A stretch of DNA of 64,000 bases from Verticillium longisporum. Lineage: Eukaryota; Ascomycota; Sordariomycetes; Glomerellales; Plectosphaerellaceae. A program made the position numbers and the translations under genes. Shown one piece after another: positions 1 to 11,209 of the stretch. The stretch is taken from NCBI GenBank assembly GCA_019188255.1, contig JAETXT010000006.1, forward strand, positions 2,418,001 to 2,482,000, read 5' to 3'. Numbering within the stretch: the first letter of the stretch is position 1; every line of letters begins with the position of its first letter. Below the pieces are notes generated by a model. That model was not told the DNA's origin. It was given only the letters and a program-made list of their open reading frames with translations, and did no database searches.

Positions 1-1
1 A

Positions 2-685
2 AGTACACTGCCTTCTCCTACGTCCAATGGTGCTCTGGGTTCCACCAGCTCTGCACAATCGCCAAATGCAAAGAGCAAGACGGCTCGAATTTCAGAGACG
101 CCTGTACCTCTTCCTCATCAGAAAGCAGCCAACTCAACACCACGAACGAAAGCCAGTAGAGCAATGTTCGGCCACGCCTCTACCGCTTCACCCACCAAGA
201 CGGTGGTTTCGACTCCCGACTCGACCCCAGCGCAGCCTTTGGTACCAGCGCAAACCAGCACGAGCCCTGACTCTATAGCTGCTGCCGCTCAACAAGCCTC
301 AGCTGCCTATACACAGAATGTCACTCCATCCCGGCCACCCTCCCAACCGACGCAGGTCTCCGATAGAGCTGCCGTCGAGACGCCGGTGCCTTTGCCGAGA
401 CCTCCTGTCAAGGTGACGCCGGTCCCACTGCCTCCGCAGGCTTTGCAGGTTCTCTCAGCCGGCAATCCTGTGTCGAAGCCCTCGGGATACACAGGCGAGG
501 CAATCTCGGAAACGCCGATACTGCCGCCGGTCAGGGCGCCCATGGCAACGACGCAAACGTCGGCAGAGGTTGACGATATGGACAGGGTGGGTTTTCCGGA
601 GGTGCCCCACGATTCGATGGCGTTGGTGGAGCAGATGATGCAAAACCTTCGACGTGCGAGCATCAGACATACTCACACGAACTAG
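2..685 (+). CDS. C-terminal part of an unidentified Ser/Pro/Thr-rich protein (5' end outside window)
   Basis: The frame is open from base 2 to a TAG at 683-685 with no obvious splice site, so this looks like the last exon of a gene that begins to the left. The roughly 227 residues visible are low in complexity: rich in Ser, Pro, Thr and Ala, with several short PVPLP-type proline motifs that could be docking sites for SH3-like domains (inference). Only the last 35 residues look foldable, with an amphipathic stretch around VEQMMQNLRR. I do not recognise the family and see no domain. The first ATG in this frame, at 164, is probably internal because coding-like sequence continues upstream of it. 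Confidence 0.55.
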   Translation, partial: STLPSPTSNGALGSTSSAQSPNAKSKTARISETPVPLPHQKAANSTPRTKASRAMFGHASTASPTKTVVSTPDSTPAQPLVPAQTSTSPDSIAAAAQQASAAYTQNVTPSRPPSQPTQVSDRAAVETPVPLPRPPVKVTPVPLPPQALQVLSAGNPVSKPSGYTGEAISETPILPPVRAPMATTQTSAEVDDMDRVGFPEVPHDSMALVEQMMQNLRRASIRHTHTN

Positions 686-1129
686 GGACGGGGGGTGCAC
701 TAAGCGGGAGTGCGTACGTGGAGTGAACGAATATCGAAACCCATGGAGTTGGGGGCTTTGGCCGGGCCGTCGGCGAGCAGAGTGAAGGTACGATATGAGC
801 CATGCGCGTGCGCGATGAGAACGAAGGAACGAAGTCACGGATCAGGATTTCAATTTTCTTTCTCAGTTGTCTGGCGTTCAGGGTCTGCGGTTGCTAGGTG
901 GATCATCGCCAAGAGGGCGGCACCAACAAGGATTGCTTTTCGCTTCCATCACTTGCTGCATTTGGGGATCACATGGACGAGAGAGGGAAACGAACGAACG
1001 ATCCGGTCCAGAGCGCAAATGGACCAGGGCGACGAGTCGAACGAAGGCGTTGGTTGGGCTGCCGGTGAACCAAGCTGTACATTTTTAAGCTGTCTTGATA
1101 GGTTCAAAACACAAGCAAACATTGATCCC

Positions 1130-1188
1130 ATCTTGATCGGGCGCATCTTAATCGGGCGCATCTCAATCGGGCGCATCTTGATGCGGGC
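1130..1188. repeat. 15-bp tandem repeat, four copies
   Basis: Four head-to-tail copies of a unit close to ATCTTGATCGGGCGC lie at 1130, 1145, 1160 and 1175. The first three differ by one or two substitutions and the last carries a small indel. It is non-coding. Confidence 0.85.
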
Positions 1189-1642
1189 GTCTGACCGAGC
1201 AGCCAGGTCTTTGGACGACGTTTGCTGCACGTTCTGTGTGCCACGTGCTGCCAATGAATCAACTCGGGTTCAGGAACATGCAACCACCTCGTTGAACACG
1301 CAACCCCCTCGTTGCGTCACTGACATGGCATTGACCCGGCCGGGGAACCGAAATCCAGGCCCAAGATGCCAGGGGGCGAGGGGTGTGGGCTGGCTGCAGC
1401 CGGAGGAACAACAAGCAGCCGTGGGGCGAAGCATGAGGGGAAGTGAGGGGAAGACAAGAGGAGGGCGGGGGGACAATAAGACAGACAAGAACCCGAGATC
1501 CGTACCACGGATGAACCCCTCGCGGGTCAAGTCGATCATGGCACGTTTTGGCATGTTTTTTTCGGCGCTGTCTCGTCGCTTGCTGTCGTCGGGGTTGTCG
1601 AACGACACCCGAGTGGAGCGTTACTACCGTGGTGGAGCGCGA

Positions 1643-1770
1643 GGAGAAGACAGACGGGCATGGGAGAAGACAGACGGGCATGGGAGAAGACAGACGGGCA
1701 TGGGAGAAGACAGACGGGCATGGGAGAAGACAGACGGGCATGGGAGAAGACACACGGGCACATGGGACGA
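1643..1770. repeat. 20-bp minisatellite, five perfect copies plus degenerate ends
   Basis: The unit CAGACGGGCATGGGAGAAGA is repeated without change at 1651, 1671, 1691, 1711 and 1731. A partial copy precedes the array and a diverged copy at 1751 follows it. Long open frames cross the array on both strands only because the unit lacks stops in some frames; they are not genes. Confidence 0.95.
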
Positions 1771-1773
1771 AGA

Positions 1774-1832
1774 CTCGAAGACAACGGTATCGAGTCGAAG
1801 ACAACAATCGAGTCAAAGACAACGATCGAGTC
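1774..1832. repeat. Degenerate array of about 15 bp unit
   Basis: Three or four imperfect copies of a unit like TCGAGTCAAAGACAACGA follow directly after the 20-bp minisatellite. The copies differ by single substitutions and small indels. Confidence 0.7.
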
Positions 1833-2532
1833 GGTTAAGCACCGTTCAGGCACCCGGGACCCGGGGCAGGGCCAATGGGAGGGTGGCGTTGCCGGTGGTG
1901 GAGCTTGGGGACGCGAACCGGCGCGGCGGACCGCGGTCAGGGGTCCGGGGTGGCCGCCGGGAGGACTAACCCTGTCGGAACCGCGGACCGCGTCGCTCCG
2001 CCCTCCATCGCCTCCTCTCATGTCTCTCCAGCTCTCCAACCCTCCAACCCTCCAACCCTCCATGCCTCCATGCCTCCAACCCTCCGACCGCCCATGCCAC
2101 CTCCTCTTCGTCTACCCCCTGGTCAACTCCATGGGCCATGATTACCGCCCGACGTGGTGATGCCGCTGGGGCCCATGGGCCCATGGGGCGATGGGGCGAT
2201 GGGGCGGACGGGTCAACGGCGCCTGGGTGTCGGCTGTGTTTTTCTGGGGGGCGGGCAGCCTTCTTCCGTGCTCTAGCTCATGAGCCTGGAGATGACGCCG
2301 TGGTCCATTGGTCAATTGACAATCCGGGGATGCAGTGTTGGAGAACGGGGTGGCGAGGAGAGGAGAAAAAAAGGCATGGCGACGCATGGAATAAATAGTT
2401 GAACATGTTGGTCTGCCCCTTCTTTTTCTGGGGAACCGACGAGGATCGTCACGTCTGGTTTCTCGAGACGCGCTTCGCTTTGACCTTCCCTTGTCAGCAT
2501 CTGCCGGTCCGATCCTTTGCTACATCTTCACC

Positions 2533-3921
2533 ATGCGTTTCGACATTCTCTCCGTCGGTCTGCTGGCCACTGGCGCCATGGCGCGCTGTGTGCCCAGGGG
2601 TTTCGTCACGACCAAGGGCACCAAGTTCAGGCTGGACGGCAAGGACTTTCCCTTTGCCGGCAGCAATGCTTACTACTTCCCCTTTGACAACGTTAGTTTC
2701 TCCTGGTCCTGAAGCGAGGCGGAACAGCTGCAGAACGAGAGAGAGAAGCATTCACACTGACACGCTGCTGCGCTAGAACCAAGCTGATGTCGAGGCTGGT
2801 CTGACCGCCGCCAAGGACGCCGGGCTCAAGGTGTTCCGCACCTGGGGCTTCAACGACAAGAACGCGACCTCGGATTTCCAGAACGGCATGCCCAAGTACG
2901 GCGGCGAGGGCGCCGGCGCCACCGAGGTGATTCTGCAAAAGTGGTACGACAACGGCACCTCCGTCATCAACCTCGAGCCCTTTGACAAGGTCGTCGACGC
3001 CGCCACCAAGGTTGGCATCAAGCTGCTCGTCGCCTTCACCAACAACTGGGCCGACTACGGTGGCATGGACGTGTACACCGTCAACCTCGGCGGCAAGTAC
3101 CACGACGATGTATGTTCCTCTCCCTTGTCCCATGTTGGGTCCCTGGCCCTCATCCCATGTTGGGCTTGGGGATTCCTCCCATTCCTCGACTCGCACTAAC
3201 CTGCGCAGTTCTACCGCGTCCCCGAGATCAAGGACGCCTACAAGCGCTACGTCAAGGCCTTTGTCGAGCGCTACAAGGACTCGCCCACCATCTTCGCCTG
3301 GGAGCTCATGAACGAGCCCCGCTGCGGCGCCGACGGCGTCCGCAACCTCCCCGCAGCCCCGCCGGCTGCAACCCGGCCGTCATGTCCGCCTGGACCGACG
3401 AGATGTCGACCTTTGTCCGCAGCATCGACCCCTACCACCTCATCACCTGGGGCGGCGAGGGCGCCTTCAACCGCGAGTCCGACGACTGGGCCTACAACGG
3501 CGCCGACGGCTCCGACTTTGACCACGAGATGACCCTCAAGAACATTGACTTTGGCACCTTCCACCTCTACCCCGACTGGTGGAGCAAGACGGTCGAGTGG
3601 TCGAACCAGTGGATCGTCGACCACGCCGCCGTCAGCCGCGACGTCGGCAAGCCCGTCGTCTTTGAGGAGTACGGCTGGCTCCAGCCCGACAAGCGCCTCG
3701 AGTACCTCGGCCAGGTCCGCAACGAGACGAGGCTCGAGGTCATCAGCCACTGGCAGGAGCTGTCCATCGAGGGCGGCATGCCCGACATGTACTGGCAGTA
3801 CGGCTACTGCGGCTACTCGTACGGCTGCAACCACAACGACGGCTTCACCATTTACCTCAACGACACCGAGGCCGACGTCCTCATCTACCAGCACGCTGCC
3901 AAGGTCAACGGGGAGAACTAG
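2533..3921 (+). CDS. Secreted GH5 endo-beta-1,4-mannanase (frame broken by one base)
   Basis: Likely cleaves internal beta-1,4 bonds of mannan and galactomannan outside the cell. Exons are 2533-2691, 2777-3109 and 3209-3921; both introns are phase 0 with GT-AG ends. Residues 1-18 form a signal peptide. The fold matches fungal GH5 subfamily 7: the start of the barrel (VFRTWGF), the acid/base glutamate in WELMNEP (about residue 200) and the nucleophile in EEYG (about residue 318). Exon 3 starts in one frame and finishes in another. The shift falls in the CCCC run at 3349-3352, where one further C restores the family sequence (RNLP then SPAGCNP) and gives 401 residues, the usual length. As written, the protein is cut before the nucleophile. 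Error is more likely than a pseudogene because everything else is conserved. Confidence 0.9.
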
Positions 3922-4280
3922 AGCGGAGGACTGTATATATGACCCGAGTCGCGGGCGTAGCCCTGGAGCTCGTGTCGCTAGCGTAGCATGTATATATAAT
4001 GACCATCATGTTGAAGACGATGCCTGTGTGCGACCTGGTCCTGCCAGCTTTCCTAAGACACTCTGCGCGGATCAACACTGAATTGACACAGGAAGTTCTG
4101 CCATACTGGAGCTGAGCGGAGTGCACATGGTCATGACCTGCCGCCTATCTCTCATATAATTATCCGCCATACTACGAGCTAAAGGAAATCTTCGGTACAA
4201 GCATGGCGAGATTAACCTTGGACAAAAATTGTCCCCAAAACAAATTATCAATTCATCAACTCCGAAGCGCATTTCCATCT
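3922..4280. other. Convergent 3' region between mannanase and Gig2-like gene
   Basis: Short spacer between two genes that end towards each other. It contains TA-rich stretches (TATATATGA near 3936, GTATATATAA near 3990) that could serve 3' end formation of the mannanase transcript. No gene is seen. Confidence 0.5.
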
Positions 4281-5926
4281 CTACAACCCCAAAACCTTGT
4301 TCCCGTACTGCAACAAATCCTTCTCCGCCTGCGTCGCAGACGCCGCAGCATCAAACGCCGCAAAGCCGGCAGCTTTCCGCGCCGCACCGTCCGCCATGGA
4401 CCTGAAGTCCTGCACACCCGGCCTGCCCCTGTGCTCGCTCTCGCCGAGACCGCCGGGGAAATCCGGCGGCGGAATGCCAGCTTCGAACGCATCGCGCTGC
4501 CGCTTCACGTAGTCAAGGCTCGGCCTCGTGGTCGGACACGCAGGGATGTAGAGAACGCTCGAGTCCCCCGTGCCCTGGTGCACCTTGTCGACGGCGTGGA
4601 TGGTGTCGCAGTGCCACGCGACGTAATCGCCCGGCTTGATGCGGGGACGTGGACCATGGTGAAGGGGAGGTTCAGATGGGGGTGCCAGCCGTGGTTGAGC
4701 TCTTGGCCGCTCCCGGGCCAAGCGCCTTGGAGGGTCGACGTGACTGTGTCTTCCAACTTCCAATTGCTCGGATCCAGAAACGCGGGCTGGTACACCTGCT
4801 CACCCTCGCCAGTGGCGGAGTCCTGAGGGGGTAGTGTCTTGGGTGTGAAGAATGGCCGTAGGAGGTAGTATGCGGTGGCGAGGTTGAAAAGGGGGTTGAC
4901 GAGTAGAGTTCCCTCTTTAGGGCCTGTGTGTGACATGCTGAGCCAGCCCCTGCGACAAATGTGAGCAAATGACTGCGAATGGTCGATGATTGGAGAGTCT
5001 TACTGGAACATTCGGAACATGGAGCATGAACCGGCGCCATTGTACAGGTTGGAGACAGCATCAAGCCGCGTGCTTGTCTCCCAGGGATCGAATTCCTCCC
5101 AGGAGCCTTCAAAGACCTTGTCGTAGACGTGGCCCCTGCCGTAGCCATCATCTTCCCATCGCTCAACACTGCCGCCGTCGACATGCGGGCCCAATGCAAA
5201 GCCAGCGTCGCCAGGCTGACGGATCCTGAGACGATCGGCATACGTAAGGGGTTGGTCAGACGAGAACTCTGCATGAGGGTCTTTCGAGTGCCAGTACGAC
5301 ATGAGGAACTTTTGCGTCTTGAGCATGTTGGGATGAGAGCGTGCCGCTAGTTGAGACTTGGACCAGTACAGCTCAAAGACCTGGGGGTCATGAGGAGGGA
5401 AGGCTGAAGGTTGTTAGTCCATGACTGCGACGTTTCTTTCCTCGTCGCGCTCACCTTTCGTAGAAGGGTTCGCGGCAATGTACTTTTCTACTTCGGTCTT
5501 ATAGGAACGAGCCTCATCTTCTGGTACGACCTGGCGCACGACGGCAACACCTCGTTTTCGGAATGCCTCGTTAAAGGAAGATGAAGGGTTTGCCAAGTCA
5601 GAGAATGGAATCTCGGGCACAATAGTGTTCCTATTGGCCTTGATTTCTTCCGTCTCAACCCTGAGACGCTCCAGGAGACGATTCCAGCTCGCATGAAGGA
5701 CTTCTCTGCTTGGACTGCGACGGAGGAGTGCCCTCTTGACGTCGGCAAACCTCGTGGGCAATACCTCGTCATCGGCGCCGGAGAGGGACCTGAAAACGGA
5801 TGAAATATCGCCCTCTTTGCGCGCAGATGCCGTGGCCTCAGCACCTACAAACCGGCGCTGCGACTGTGACAAGCCTAGCCTGATCGAGGCTGGTTGAAGG
5901 CGAGAACATCTCGTTATGGCTGACAT
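4281..5926 (-). CDS. Gig2-like (DUF1479/YbiU) putative Fe(II)/2-oxoglutarate oxygenase, frame broken by one base
   Basis: Exons on the minus strand are 5926-5455, 5403-5004 and 4949-4281, with phase 1 and phase 2 introns of 51 and 54 bases. The product would be about 513 residues. The HxD of the metal site is seen in GPHVDGGS and a distal histidine in HCDTIHAV, typical of the DUF1479 family, whose substrate is largely unknown. The N-terminus is basic and Ser/Arg-rich and could be a mitochondrial presequence (inference). In exon 3 the frame slips at the G run 4643-4646 (C run on the coding strand). One extra base restores a continuous VHVPRIKPGDY-type segment just before the distal histidine. 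Without it the metal site would be incomplete. It lies next to a regulator gene transcribed in the same direction. Confidence 0.85.
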
Positions 5927-6352
5927 GCTAGAAGTATTGTTCAGGCGAAAAAGAAGAGGCGGAAATCGTAACCCATGAGCACCATGGTATACAAGTTTGA
6001 CAATTGTTTTATTCCAGCTCGCAGTCAGTTCATCATCCTCATATGGGAACTTGTAAAGGAAAGCAGATCGCTTGAGGATGAACCGCGATTGCCGTTTAAG
6101 GAAGTTCGCGTGCGCGGAATGCCAATTACAGAATCCCGCCAGCCTAGGGGTCGGGTTTAACCGAATTAGGGAGCCCCGCGAGCCTGACATCACGACATCA
6201 CGCGGGGCCCCAGCATTTTCCACGTCAGTGGCTTTTGTGACCGATCCAGATGAACAGCAGTGAAGAGTCTGTCCTGTCCGGGGATGTCTAGTGGGTGCTC
6301 GGTTGGCGGTCGCGCGTCTGTGGTATGCCCACCTCGTCCTCGTTGTGCCCAC
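5927..6352. other. Promoter region of the Gig2-like gene
   Basis: A 426-base spacer between the start of the Gig2-like gene and the stop of the upstream transcription factor, both on the minus strand. No gene or clear motif was identified. Confidence 0.4.
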
Positions 6353-8613
6353 TTAGTGGTACTCTTCAAAAGCACCCTCTTGAAACCACTCATCTGGCAT
6401 AAATGACATGGTTGGATCCAGGGTGGCCGAAAATAGTGCATCGATGCGGTTGAGGTGGAAATCCGGGTCAAAGTCCTCGAATATTCCCGGGACATCTGTA
6501 AAGTCCATGTTCTCAAACGGAGTGGTGCCCACTGTCATTTGAGATGGATCAAGATTGGGCTGTCCAGGCAAGGGTGCCGTGTAAGCGCTGGCCACGGGAA
6601 CAGACGAAGCCTCCGCCCAAGGCCTTTGGCGTACTTGCGTGCCTTGTGTCGCCTCACGTTCTTCGGGCTCGACGGCCGCCGTTGTTGTCTGGGTAGTCTC
6701 GCCGGTTGCTTCCACCTCTCTCGCAACGCTCTGTCTGCTGCTGTTTGACGGTTTGTTGGCCCTGTTCCTGTTTCCCGACACCCTCTCGACCTCCTGTAAC
6801 GTATCATTGGCAAGCTTCGCCATTGTGCAGGCGGAGCGGAACGATATACTCAGTTTTTCGAGGATGTCGCAGCTGCTATGGAACAAACTGTACGCCTGTT
6901 TCCGCTTGTAGGGTACGGTACTATTTCGCAGGCTCTGATAGGCTACTGAAGTGGCCATGGACACTGCATATGGGAGGATGGCCCAGAAGGTCATTGAGGT
7001 CTTGAACTCCCCAAGAGCGACGGAAACGATGCTCGAGGCGCTGTATATCTGAAGCGCTGACAAAGGGACGCGCTCAGGCGATTTATCACCCTTGTGTGGT
7101 CGGCTCTGCAAGATGACCACCGAGAGATAGAACATCTCCAGGGAAGCTAAGTGCCAGGTTAGCGAAGCTCAAAGGTTGCCTCAGTACTGTCTCTCGATTC
7201 GAACCAACTCACCGAGTAACGAGAAGCCAATGTCTAGAGCATCTGCCTCCTGAGCCAAGGTTTCAAACGAGTGCACTTTGCCAGTCAAAGATTGGCAATC
7301 TGGAGTCGCATGAGGGCGGTATTGAGAGATGACAGCATCAAGAAACTGCGTGATGCCGATGAAGAGTCGAAAGGAGGGTTGCTGCTCTGGTATCGCCTCA
7401 AAGATCCTCATGTTCATATCCTGCTGATGGATCGTGATGGGTCGCCCGTTTGCAGTAGCATTCAGGCGATCCAAGGTCCAGACGCACCAGAAAATCCTTC
7501 GAGATTTCTCCGTGCTACTTGTGTCGCCAGGCCAGCCGAGATGGAGGCCCAGGGTAAGCGACAGCTGAACAGCTTGCGCGGTGTACGCCGTTGAAATCTC
7601 GCTCGCCGAAGATCTGTCGGTGTAGAAAGCCATAAGCACCGTTACTTGCAGCAACACCATCCTGTTGCGGATGAAGCCCATGTCCAGGGACAGTTTCAAC
7701 GCCGTCGCGAGGCTGGAGCGAAACTCGAGCTGTGAGAGAAGACTCTCGCCGCAGGAGAGCCTCAAATGAGGTTTCATCGAAGGATCGAGGGCTGCTTGCA
7801 GACATATGCCTTGCTTGAGAGCGACGGCATCCATCACATCGTGCTGGTCGATGGCCTCCTCATGCAAGATGGGGAACAGCGGATCGAACTTTGCGTAGTA
7901 GAGGCGTGACAAGAGCTCGAACTCTTTCTTGGGAGGCAGTACGAGTGCGCACTCTCTCCGGAGGTAGGGATAGAGCGCTTGCAGTCCAGCCAGGCCCTCA
8001 AGACGGTAGGCAGGGCTGCCTACCGGTTCAACTATTACAGTGCCGCCCTGTTGCTGATCATCCGGGGGGGCTCGGTCATCAGTTCTCTGGCCCAGCCAAA
8101 CTCCCACTTCGCCCGGCCTCGAAGATTTCTGAACACCGGGTTTTCGTGTGCGGTTTTCCAAGAAAGAAGCCTCGGGGCTCAGGTCGCCGACGAATCGCAA
8201 GTATGCGCCTTCAGACGGAGCCAATGATGATGCGGGCTTGGCACTTTGCGGAGGCTGCAGTGATCGCACCAGCGCGGAAGAGGTATCATGTGGTTTGGCT
8301 GTCTTTGCTGCAACTCGCGAGGTTTCATGCGGGACAGCAGAGTCATCGCTCCGAGGTCGATCGACTACGTGTATTGACGATGATGGAGTTCCGGGAGACC
8401 CATTTGAGCTCACAGGCTGATTATGGGAACATTTTTTCTATTGATTTTGTCAGTCTACTTTGATAGATGTGTAAATCGCCGCTTATGGTCGTATTCGCGC
8501 CAAGAAAGCTCTCCAGGACTCACATGGCGCTTCTTGCACTGATCACAGGACTTGCCAGAGTGCTTGCGTTTGGTCCCAACACCGCCGACATTGTCGGATA
8601 CAAACTTGAACAT
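6353..8613 (-). CDS. Fungal-type transcription factor with Fungal_trans middle region and half zinc cluster
   Basis: Probable nuclear regulator of about 702 residues. Minus-strand exons are 8613-8524, 8437-7213 and 7146-6353. The first exon (30 codons) ends in SCDQCKKRH and the second begins KKCSH, so the splice builds a C-x2-C-x6-C zinc half-motif. No second Cys triplet follows, which is unusual: canonical Zn2Cys6 domains have six. Residues from about 160 to 450 match the fungal transcription factor middle homology region, including ALKLSLDMGF, TAQAVQLSLTLGLH and RRIFWCVWTLDR. The C-terminal 150 residues are acidic and Ser/Thr-rich, compatible with an activation domain. It diverges from the Gfo/Idh gene across a 759-base shared promoter, so it may control that gene and its neighbours (inference). 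The start at 8613 was chosen because it adds the Cys-rich exon. Confidence 0.8.
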
Positions 8614-9372
8614 TATTCCCCAAGCATGGCGCTACACACCATGATGAAGGCGTAGTCTTGTCAGTGTTTTCGAGACGGCAAAGGTTGATTTCAGGTGAGC
8701 ATTTCAGTAGGTAGGGTTATAGTGAGCGTTGTGAACACTCCCCATGCCCAGCCAGATGACTGACTACTGGTGTTGTCCCTCGCCATAATGATGACATAAT
8801 ACAGGTCCTGCTATTTGCAACCACGTGATGGTGCTCACCAGCGAGCCCTCGATGTATGGGAGAATCACGCATGGCTGAGAATCACTCGTAGCATGATTTC
8901 CTTCTTTCCCACAATGTGAAGATGGCAACCTAGATTCTGGACATGAACAGATATGGGACACATGAATATTGGGATCCCAATGGCGTGGCGGGGAGTGACG
9001 GATCGAGTGCGCGGGACTTCGGGGAGTAGCGGGCCTCCATCCCCCCAAACGCACATTTACAGGCTGAGGGGCGCTGGAGCAGTACACCATTGGAGTATTT
9101 GCACCCCGGGTTTTCCAAATGAGGGATGGTCACTGATCACGACAGGGGAGCCCGGAGCGATGACAGCGCTGCGAGCCCACCAAGACATCCCACTTTGGCC
9201 CACTACACCACTACAGTGCACAGCGGAGTCGCCACGCATGAGGCTTGATCGCAAGCAGCAGACAAAACGTACTTCAGGTTGCCAATCGCAGTGAATTGCG
9301 CTGATTTCTTTTCTCATTTTACCACTCCGTCAATCAAATCTCATACCCTAGCAAGAAAATTCTCATCACACC
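8614..9372. other. Bidirectional promoter between regulator and oxidoreductase
   Basis: A divergent intergenic region of 759 bases serving the regulator (minus) and the Gfo/Idh gene (plus). Several short open frames are shadows. I see no strong palindromic binding site. Confidence 0.5.
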
Positions 9373-10764
9373 ATGTCTATCGGAGTCGGTCTTGTCGGTG
9401 GAGGTCAGTCTTGTCCCAACCCTGACCTCGCCAGCATTACTTACACCCCAGAGCGGGGCTATTGCCATCTCTTGCTCGCTCTGACCATGTTTGGCTGACC
9501 TCTTTGACTCAGGCATTTGGGCGCGCGAGGAACATGCGGTACGAAAACCCGACATTTCTTCCGCAAGAGGGCGTAATTTTCCACAACTGCGGCTAACGAA
9601 GACATACAGCCCGCCATCGAGGCCGCCAAGGACCTCACCCTCAAGGCGGTCTTCTCGAGGACCCTGAAGTCTGCACAATCCATCGCAGACGTCGTAGCAG
9701 GATCTCCTCAGCTTTACTCCGATGAAGGGGATGCCGGATTCGACGCTCTCCTGGAGCGAAGCGATGTTGACGCCATTATTGTCTCGTGAGTAGCCCAGTG
9801 CTGGCTGGTGAGCTTCAAACACTAACGGCAGCGCAGGCTGCCCATCGCCAATCAGCCGCCGTACATTCGCAAGGCCCTGCTGGCGGGAAAGCATGTCCTC
9901 TCTGAGAAGCCCGTCGCAGAGAACGTCAAGGACGCTGTTGAGCTCATCAAGTGGTACCGCTCCGAAATCAAGGGCCTGAGCTGGACCATTGGCGAGAACT
10001 GGCGTTTTCTCAAGAGCTACGAGTTCGCCGCCGGTGAGCTGAAGAAAGGCTCTCTGGGCAAAATTATCGGCTTTCATGGCCGCCAGCATGGATGTGTTCC
10101 CCTGGACTGGAAGTTCAACCGTAAGACGCCCTGATATTACCTACAAAGACGTGCCACACTTACTGACTGTAGTCTTCTAGTCACCGAGTGGCGAAGGAAA
10201 CCTACCCATCAGGGTGGCTACCTCCTTGATGGAGGTGTTCATTACATGGCCGGTCTCCGTCTCCTGCTTGCTTCCCAGTCGAGTGACCAGGTTGCCCGTC
10301 TGTCTTCGTTCACCAGCCAGATTAAGGAATACCTTCCTCCCGTTGACACGGCCGATGTCATCATCAAGACCAAGGCTGGCGTGACTGGAACGTTCCAGAT
10401 ATCCAGGGGCACCAGCCTGAGCGCCGATGAGTGGACTGTTGCGTGCGAGAACGGGTGGATCAAGATCGAGAACGAAAAGGTCACAATTTCCCGCGATGGC
10501 ACAGAGACGGTTGAGACTGTGGCTAACGAGAGGTCTGGAGTTCCTCCGGAGATCCGTGCCTGGGGAGAAGCCCTTGTTGCCGGCAAAGTACGCCCGGAGC
10601 AGGAGCCTGAGGCGGCTCTTGCAGACCTGGAATTGGTGAGTCGTAATTTTCCTCAAGAATGCAAAGCTTATGAAGCTAACAAGTTATCTTTCAAGATCGA
10701 ACTCATGCTTCGAAGTGGAGAGAGCAACGGGGCGCCTGTCGATACTCAGCATCAGGACGTGTGA
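9373..10764 (+). CDS. Gfo/Idh/MocA-family NAD(P)-dependent oxidoreductase
   Basis: Predicted soluble dehydrogenase of 346 residues acting on a sugar, polyol or similar alcohol; the substrate cannot be told from sequence. Six exons: 9373-9403, 9513-9538, 9610-9785, 9837-10120, 10181-10635 and 10696-10764, all with consistent phases. The N-terminal Rossmann motif is split by the first intron (VGLVGGG then IWA). LSEKPVAEN carries the family's conserved EKP lysine, and LLDGGVHYMAG carries the GGxxxH motif of the active site. Length fits the family. It is divergently paired with a transcription factor, which suggests regulated catabolism (inference). The frame is intact throughout, unlike several neighbours. 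Confidence 0.9.
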
Positions 10765-11209
10765 GCGCTCTATTGTGCACATCATCGTCGATTACAAGCT
10801 GCGCCAATACACTGTCATGTCCATAATTCACGGCTAGAAGGTAGCGTTATTGGAGAGCTTTCGTTTCTATTTTGATCATACGACGTTCTCGAATCGAGAG
10901 CAGGGCATCAAACGGCGAGCGAGGAAGGCAGACTGTACTGGGAAGTGTCCAATCGAAAGGCATGCAAGACGACATGAACCTGGTGATTGATTAGAGAATA
11001 CACTGGTAGAAGATTGATGCCTCGCGTAAGCCATCTCTTTCGACTACATCCTTTGAATATAATCTTCATGGCATTTGTTATCGGCACCCTTCCCTCTGCA
11101 GCAGCGTGACAAGGACTCCAGCAAATCACCACAAGTGCACCTTCGCCTGTTTTGCCACAAATCAATCCATTTCTCCATCTCTATCCCCGCGAACCATCTC
11201 CAAGATTCC
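10765..11209. other. Convergent spacer
   Basis: A 445-base region between two genes that end towards each other (Gfo/Idh and SDR). I see nothing in it beyond short shadow frames. Confidence 0.5.

Larger units (their letters stand above)
686..2532. other. Gene-free, repeat-rich spacer and presumed mannanase promoter
   Basis: No believable gene is seen. The stretch holds several short tandem arrays listed separately, plus G/C-rich simple sequence at about 2030-2095 (CCAACCCTCC and CATGCCTC variants) and at 2170-2205 (GGGGCGAT variants). The last few hundred bases are the presumed promoter of the mannanase gene. Confidence 0.6.

Noticed and set aside
710..1969. A 419-codon plus-strand open frame across the minisatellites
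   Set aside because: The translation is Arg/Gly/Thr-rich and repetitive, driven by stop-free repeat units. No domain, no codon bias and no sensible start.
7150..7215. A B-box-like element (GGTTCGAATC on the minus strand) in an intron of the transcription factor
   Set aside because: No paired acceptor stem or A box at the right distance, so no tRNA gene can be folded.
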